Positions 12,527-13,144 of a stretch of 13,144 bases of DNA are shown here, in pieces. This DNA comes from an uncultured Thiotrichaceae bacterium (GTDB taxonomy: Bacteria > Pseudomonadota > Gammaproteobacteria > Thiotrichales > Thiotrichaceae): positions 1-13,144 of the forward strand of contig CALHAO010000287.1 of NCBI GenBank assembly GCA_937931765.1, given 5' to 3'. Within the stretch, counting starts at the first letter, position 1. Each line of letters begins with the position of its first letter. The notes beneath the pieces were generated by a model. That model had not been told where the DNA came from. It saw only the letters and a program-made list of their open reading frames with translations, and did not search any database. Position numbers and translations under genes: made by a program.

Positions 12527-12601
12527 AATTTTGTGATACGAAAGACGTAATAATAGAATGGATAGGTGGATCATTAAGCCGTAGGCCAGCTTAGTTTCTA
12601 G

Positions 12602-13144
12602 TCATTTTCCAATACAAAACGAGCTAAATATCTCACCCAACAAATCATCCGGTGTAAACCGTCCGGTAATTTGCCCCAGCGCGTCCTGAGCGATGCGCAG
12701 CTCCTCCGCCATCAATTCACCGGCATTGAATTCCACCAGCTGCACTTCTGCCCTGGCAACTGCTTCACTCGCCTGTTCCAGCGCTCGCAGATGACGGCGA
12801 CGGGCAATGAAAGTATCTTCTGCTCCGCCCTGAAAGCCCATACAACTTTTCAGCTCATCCCGTAATGCATCGATACCCAGCCCCTGCTTAGCGGATATAT
12901 AGACATGCTCACCCTGCTTACCAGCTGGCTGGCCACTAAGGTCGATTTTATTATGAACAGTCAGGCGCGGTATGGCTTGCGGTATACGTTGAAGTAGCCC
13001 AACATTCTCAACAGACGCATCATTGTCATCCACTAATAGCAATACCAAATCAGCTTTATTGATTTCCTGCCATGCCCGCTCAATACCAATCTTTTCCACG
13101 GGGTCATCACTATCACGCAAACCAGCGGTATCCACTACATGCAA
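12602..13144 (-). CDS. mnmE: MnmE (TrmE) C-terminal part, tRNA-modification GTPase, partial
   Basis: The C-terminal 180 residues are present; the gene continues past the right edge. MnmE works with MnmG to install the 5-carboxymethylaminomethyl group on wobble uridine of several tRNAs, driven by GTP hydrolysis. Visible GTPase motifs are G3 DTAGLR, followed by EKIGIERAW, then G4 NKID and G5 SAK. The helical C-terminal domain ends in the invariant CIGK, where the cysteine is the family's conserved C-terminal residue. The G1 P-loop is outside the window. The stop is TGA at 12602. The reading enters at a TTG codon that is internal, not a start. mnmE commonly lies in the rpmH-rnpA-yidC-mnmE-dnaA neighbourhood, so dnaA may be a few kilobases to the right, though that is not visible. 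phaC follows after a 244-base gap. Confidence 0.95.
   Translation of the reverse strand: MHVVDTAGLRDSDDPVEKIGIERAWQEINKADLVLLLVDDNDASVENVGLLQRIPQAIPRLTVHNKIDLSGQPAGKQGEHVYISAKQGLGIDALRDELKSCMGFQGGAEDTFIARRRHLRALEQASEAVARAEVQLVEFNAGELMAEELRIAQDALGQITGRFTPDDLLGEIFSSFCIGK

Noticed and set aside
1..13144. CRISPR array, tRNA, rRNA or transposase
   Set aside because: I saw no regularly spaced repeats of CRISPR type, no tRNA-like T-loop pattern, no rRNA segment and no transposase motif on either strand.

Overview
The window looks like chromosomal DNA of a free-living gammaproteobacterium of moderate G+C. Pointers are a gammaproteobacterial-style LexA, a FimV-like N-terminal domain, a class I PHA synthase, PurK and MnmE. 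A marine Thiotrichales-like (Leucothrix/Thiothrix) host is a guess from gene content, not something the sequence proves. No phage, transposase, CRISPR array, tRNA or rRNA was recognised. Nearly all genes lie on the minus strand; the exceptions are the left edge and a pair of cold-shock genes.

Left part (1-3920): the end of purK, followed 4 bases later by a class I methyltransferase gene. This converges, with a 4-base overlap, on a PfkB-family adenosine-kinase-like gene. A 444-base AT-rich gap follows, holding two perfect DnaA boxes and copy 1 of a small hairpin repeat. Then comes a short FimV-like inner-membrane protein, and a 303-base gap with a strong inverted repeat and repeat copy 2.

Middle (3921-8190): a probable two-gene membrane cassette of unknown function has a 487-aa protein with four predicted membrane helices, a coiled coil and a possible winged-helix tail, plus a 113-aa membrane protein. 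It lies directly downstream of lexA and its terminator. The lexA promoter carries four GAAC half-sites arranged as two GAAC-N7-GAAC direct repeats around the -10, which is not the usual gammaproteobacterial CTGT-N8-ACAG operator. An HPP-family membrane protein follows. Two tandem plus-strand cold-shock genes then encode identical 70-aa proteins and end at a near-perfect terminator.

Right part (8191-13144): a protein with a two-helix membrane domain resembling the TRADD-N-associated type lies just downstream of a CNNM/CBS-pair transporter-like gene. Then come a hotdog acyl-CoA thioesterase and class I PHA synthase (phaC), 23 bases apart and probably co-transcribed for polyhydroxyalkanoate metabolism. 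A promoter candidate and repeat copy 3 lie in the phaC leader. The right edge holds the C-terminal part of mnmE, a gene that often neighbours yidC-rnpA-rpmH-dnaA.

The least expected signals are the LexA operator architecture, a dispersed hairpin repeat whose stem changes are compensatory between copies, and the clustering of all four exact TTATNCACA sites I found in the window within 1.1 kb.
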